Source: Planctomycetota bacterium (lineage in GTDB: Bacteria; Planctomycetota; Brocadiia; SM23-32; JAKLEA01). From it: a stretch of DNA of 64,000 bases. A model generated the notes under the pieces. It had not been told where the DNA came from. It saw only the letters and a list, made by a program, of their open reading frames with translations, and ran no database searches. A program made the position numbers and the translations under genes. Every line of letters begins with the position of its first letter. The first letter of the stretch is position 1. This document shows positions 62,388 through 64,000 of this stretch, piece after piece. The stretch is from positions 1 to 64,000 of the forward strand of contig JAKLEA010000021.1 in the NCBI GenBank assembly GCA_022711755.1. Reading direction: 5' to 3'.

Positions 62388-63665
62388 ATGAAGTTTAAGT
62401 GTGGACAATCAAGGCTGGCCGGGAAGGTTGCCATCCCCGGTTCCAAGTCCCATACGATACGCGCCGTTGCAATCTCCGCCCTGGCGCCGGGGCAGAGCAG
62501 GATAAAGGCTCCGCTGCTCTCACAGGACACGCTCTCGGCAGTAGCGTGTTACAAGGCGGTCGGCGCGGTCATCGAGGATCGGGGCGAAGAATGGCTTGTG
62601 ACAGGCGTCGGGGCCTGGCCCAGTGTCCCTGAAAACATAATTGACGTGGGCAATTCTGGCACGACGCTAAACGTGATCATGGGCACGTGCGCGCTGATCG
62701 AGAAGGGGTTGAGCGTTCTGACCGGCGATGAGCAGATACGGCGGCGTCCCAGCGGCGCGCTGGCCGACAGCCTGAACCAGCTTGGCGCAAGCGTCCGCAG
62801 CACGCGCGGCAACGCCTTCCCGCCATACGTGGTCGGCGGTCCGATCAAGGGCGGCGAGGCCACGGTTGACGCCGTGAGCAGCCAGTACCTCAGCAGCCTC
62901 CTGATGTGCTGCCCTCTGGCGGACGGGGATTCCGCGATCCGCGTCACAAGGCTCAACGAGCAGCCTTATGTTCAGATGACGCTGGACTGGCTGAAGACGC
63001 AGGGCATCAAGGTCGCTCATGACGGATTCAGCGAATTCAACATCCCCGGCAGGCAGAGCTACCTGCCGGTGAACCGGCGCATCCCGGCGGACTTCTCCTC
63101 GGCAACATTCTTCCTGTGCGCCGGCGCGATCGGAGATAACGACGTCACCGTCTGCGGCATGGACATGAACGATTCGCAGGGCGACAGAGCTGTCGTGGAT
63201 TACCTGCGCGCCATGGGGGCCGATGTCGCGGTCGCCGGCGATGAAATCCGCGTGCGGCGCGGAAACCTGAGTGGCGCGGAGATTGATTTGAATGCCACCC
63301 CGGACGCGCTGCCTATGCTGGCCGCACTGGCGTGTTTCGCTCGCGGCGAGACGCGGCTGGTCAATGTTCCGCAGGCCAGGATCAAGGAAACGGACAGGAT
63401 CGCCGTGATGCGCGCGGAACTGGCGAAGCTCGGCGCGGACGTCAGGGAACTTCCCGACGGGCTGATTGTCAGGGAGAGCCGCCTGAAATCCTGCAAGGTT
63501 AACGGTCATGCCGATCACCGCATTGTAATGGCGCTGGCAATCGCAGGGACGGCCCTGGCGGGAGAGACCGTGATCGAGCAGTCCGAGGCGGCGGGCGTGA
63601 CGTTCCCGACCTTCGCAGGCCTGGTAAGGGAGTTGGACGGAACCCTGGAAGAAATTCCCGACTGA
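62388..63665 (+). CDS. aroA: 3-phosphoshikimate 1-carboxyvinyltransferase (EPSP synthase), divergent
   Basis: 425 residues. GSKSHTIRA (phosphate and PEP site), VSSQYLSS (shikimate site), RIKETDR and ADHRIVMALAI are conserved. In GNSGTTLNVI the Arg that follows GT(A/T) in most EPSP synthases is Asn95. The first motif and TGDEQIRRRP recall spirochaete-type enzymes. It makes EPSP from shikimate 3-phosphate and PEP. No other shikimate gene is adjacent. Confidence 0.92.
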   Translation: MKFKCGQSRLAGKVAIPGSKSHTIRAVAISALAPGQSRIKAPLLSQDTLSAVACYKAVGAVIEDRGEEWLVTGVGAWPSVPENIIDVGNSGTTLNVIMGTCALIEKGLSVLTGDEQIRRRPSGALADSLNQLGASVRSTRGNAFPPYVVGGPIKGGEATVDAVSSQYLSSLLMCCPLADGDSAIRVTRLNEQPYVQMTLDWLKTQGIKVAHDGFSEFNIPGRQSYLPVNRRIPADFSSATFFLCAGAIGDNDVTVCGMDMNDSQGDRAVVDYLRAMGADVAVAGDEIRVRRGNLSGAEIDLNATPDALPMLAALACFARGETRLVNVPQARIKETDRIAVMRAELAKLGADVRELPDGLIVRESRLKSCKVNGHADHRIVMALAIAGTALAGETVIEQSEAAGVTFPTFAGLVRELDGTLEEIPD

Positions 63666-63700
63666 ACCGCGAGTACGGTTTTCCAAAATGGAGCTGCAGA

Positions 63701-63982
63701 TTGGCGACGCTTGCCGAAGAGCTTAAGAGATATGTTGGAAAAGCAATCGTGATTGACACGGCAGGCAGCCTCGTCTATATCGGCACGCTGGCGAAAGTCG
63801 GCAGCCATCTGCTGTGTCTGGAGCATGCGGACGTCCATGACCTTGCCGAATCCAATACCACACGCGAGGTCTACCTCTATGAGGCGGCGCGGGTGGGATT
63901 GCAACCAAATCGCAGGGCGGTGATGGTCAGGATTGTTCAGGTTATGAGCATCACGGCGCTGGAAGACTTCGGAGCCTTTTGA
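63701..63982 (+). CDS. Small Sm-like-fold protein
   Basis: 93 residues from a TTG placed 7 nt after GGAG. The pattern VGKAIVIDTAGSLVYIGTLAKV and, after a variable loop, NRRAVMVRIVQVMSITAL resembles the Sm1/Sm2 strands of LSm proteins, but the RNA-binding residues of Hfq are not recognisable. Follows aroA by 35 nt. The role is unknown; an Sm-like fold is inferred from pattern only. Confidence 0.6.
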   Translation: MATLAEELKRYVGKAIVIDTAGSLVYIGTLAKVGSHLLCLEHADVHDLAESNTTREVYLYEAARVGLQPNRRAVMVRIVQVMSITALEDFGAF

Positions 63983-64000
63983 TTCCAGGAGACGCGCGCC

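Overview
The window is about 64 kb of GC-rich bacterial chromosome with 39 supportable protein genes and no rRNA, tRNA, CRISPR array, prophage or insertion sequence that I can see. The content points to an uncultured, probably anaerobic heterotroph of the PVC group (Lentisphaerota, Kiritimatiellota, Planctomycetota) or a neighbouring candidate phylum such as Sumerlaeota or Hydrogenedentota. The clues are many PQQ-type beta-propellers, a UroD-like methyltransferase, a GxGYxYP-type putative glycosidase, a Minf_1886-family protein, a sulfatase with Gfo/Idh and DegT enzymes, and a divergent EPSP synthase. The phylum cannot be fixed from the sequence alone.

Layout. (1) 172-10711, minus strand: a tight four-gene operon of exported or membrane proteins: a zinc-ribbon membrane protein, a degenerate glycerophosphodiesterase-HEAT fusion, a 14-repeat FG-GAP propeller protein, and a 1707-residue TPR protein with two CHAT (caspase-like) domains, of which only the second keeps its His/Cys dyad. 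(2) 10999-16326, minus: a UroD-like protein and a 1365-residue secreted fusion with two CxxCH heme motifs and a SUMF1-like domain. (3) 16578-36710, plus: 13 co-directional genes with overlaps of 1-8 nt or gaps under 50 nt. They encode an ABC exporter (LolD/FtsX type), four PQQ-type propellers, an NHL lipoprotein, a NapG/NapH-like ferredoxin pair, a NuoE-NuoF fusion, a NuoG/NfnB-like flavoprotein, a GT4 glycosyltransferase and a radical SAM protein. (4) 37082-39653, plus: a PRC/MgtE-N/CBS protein and a non-canonical Nramp transporter. (5) 39641-49940: a TPR membrane protein, sugar isomerase-like protein, DRE-TIM aldolase, secreted esterase-like hydrolase, two small proteins, an NtrC-type regulator, a flavodoxin and MnmA. 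(6) 49980-62155, minus: a carbohydrate island (SGNH hydrolase, GxGYxYP protein, alginate-lyase-like protein, DegT aminotransferase, Gfo/Idh oxidoreductase, sulfatase, alpha-L-fucosidase) with formate-THF ligase among them. (7) 62388-63982, plus: aroA and a small Sm-like protein.

The best candidates for undescribed systems are region 1, a putative envelope-located caspase-like module, and region 3, which appears to join a cytosolic NAD(P)H/ferredoxin oxidoreductase of the Stn/Nfn type to a membrane polyferredoxin and several extracytoplasmic propellers in one transcription unit. Several palindromic elements lie in intergenic DNA: a REP-like hairpin at 12185, a 58-bp element with terminal inverted repeats at 16466 whose core recurs at 48791, and a hairpin pair with a shared core at 56334. 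All functional calls rest on motifs read by eye; no homology search was run.
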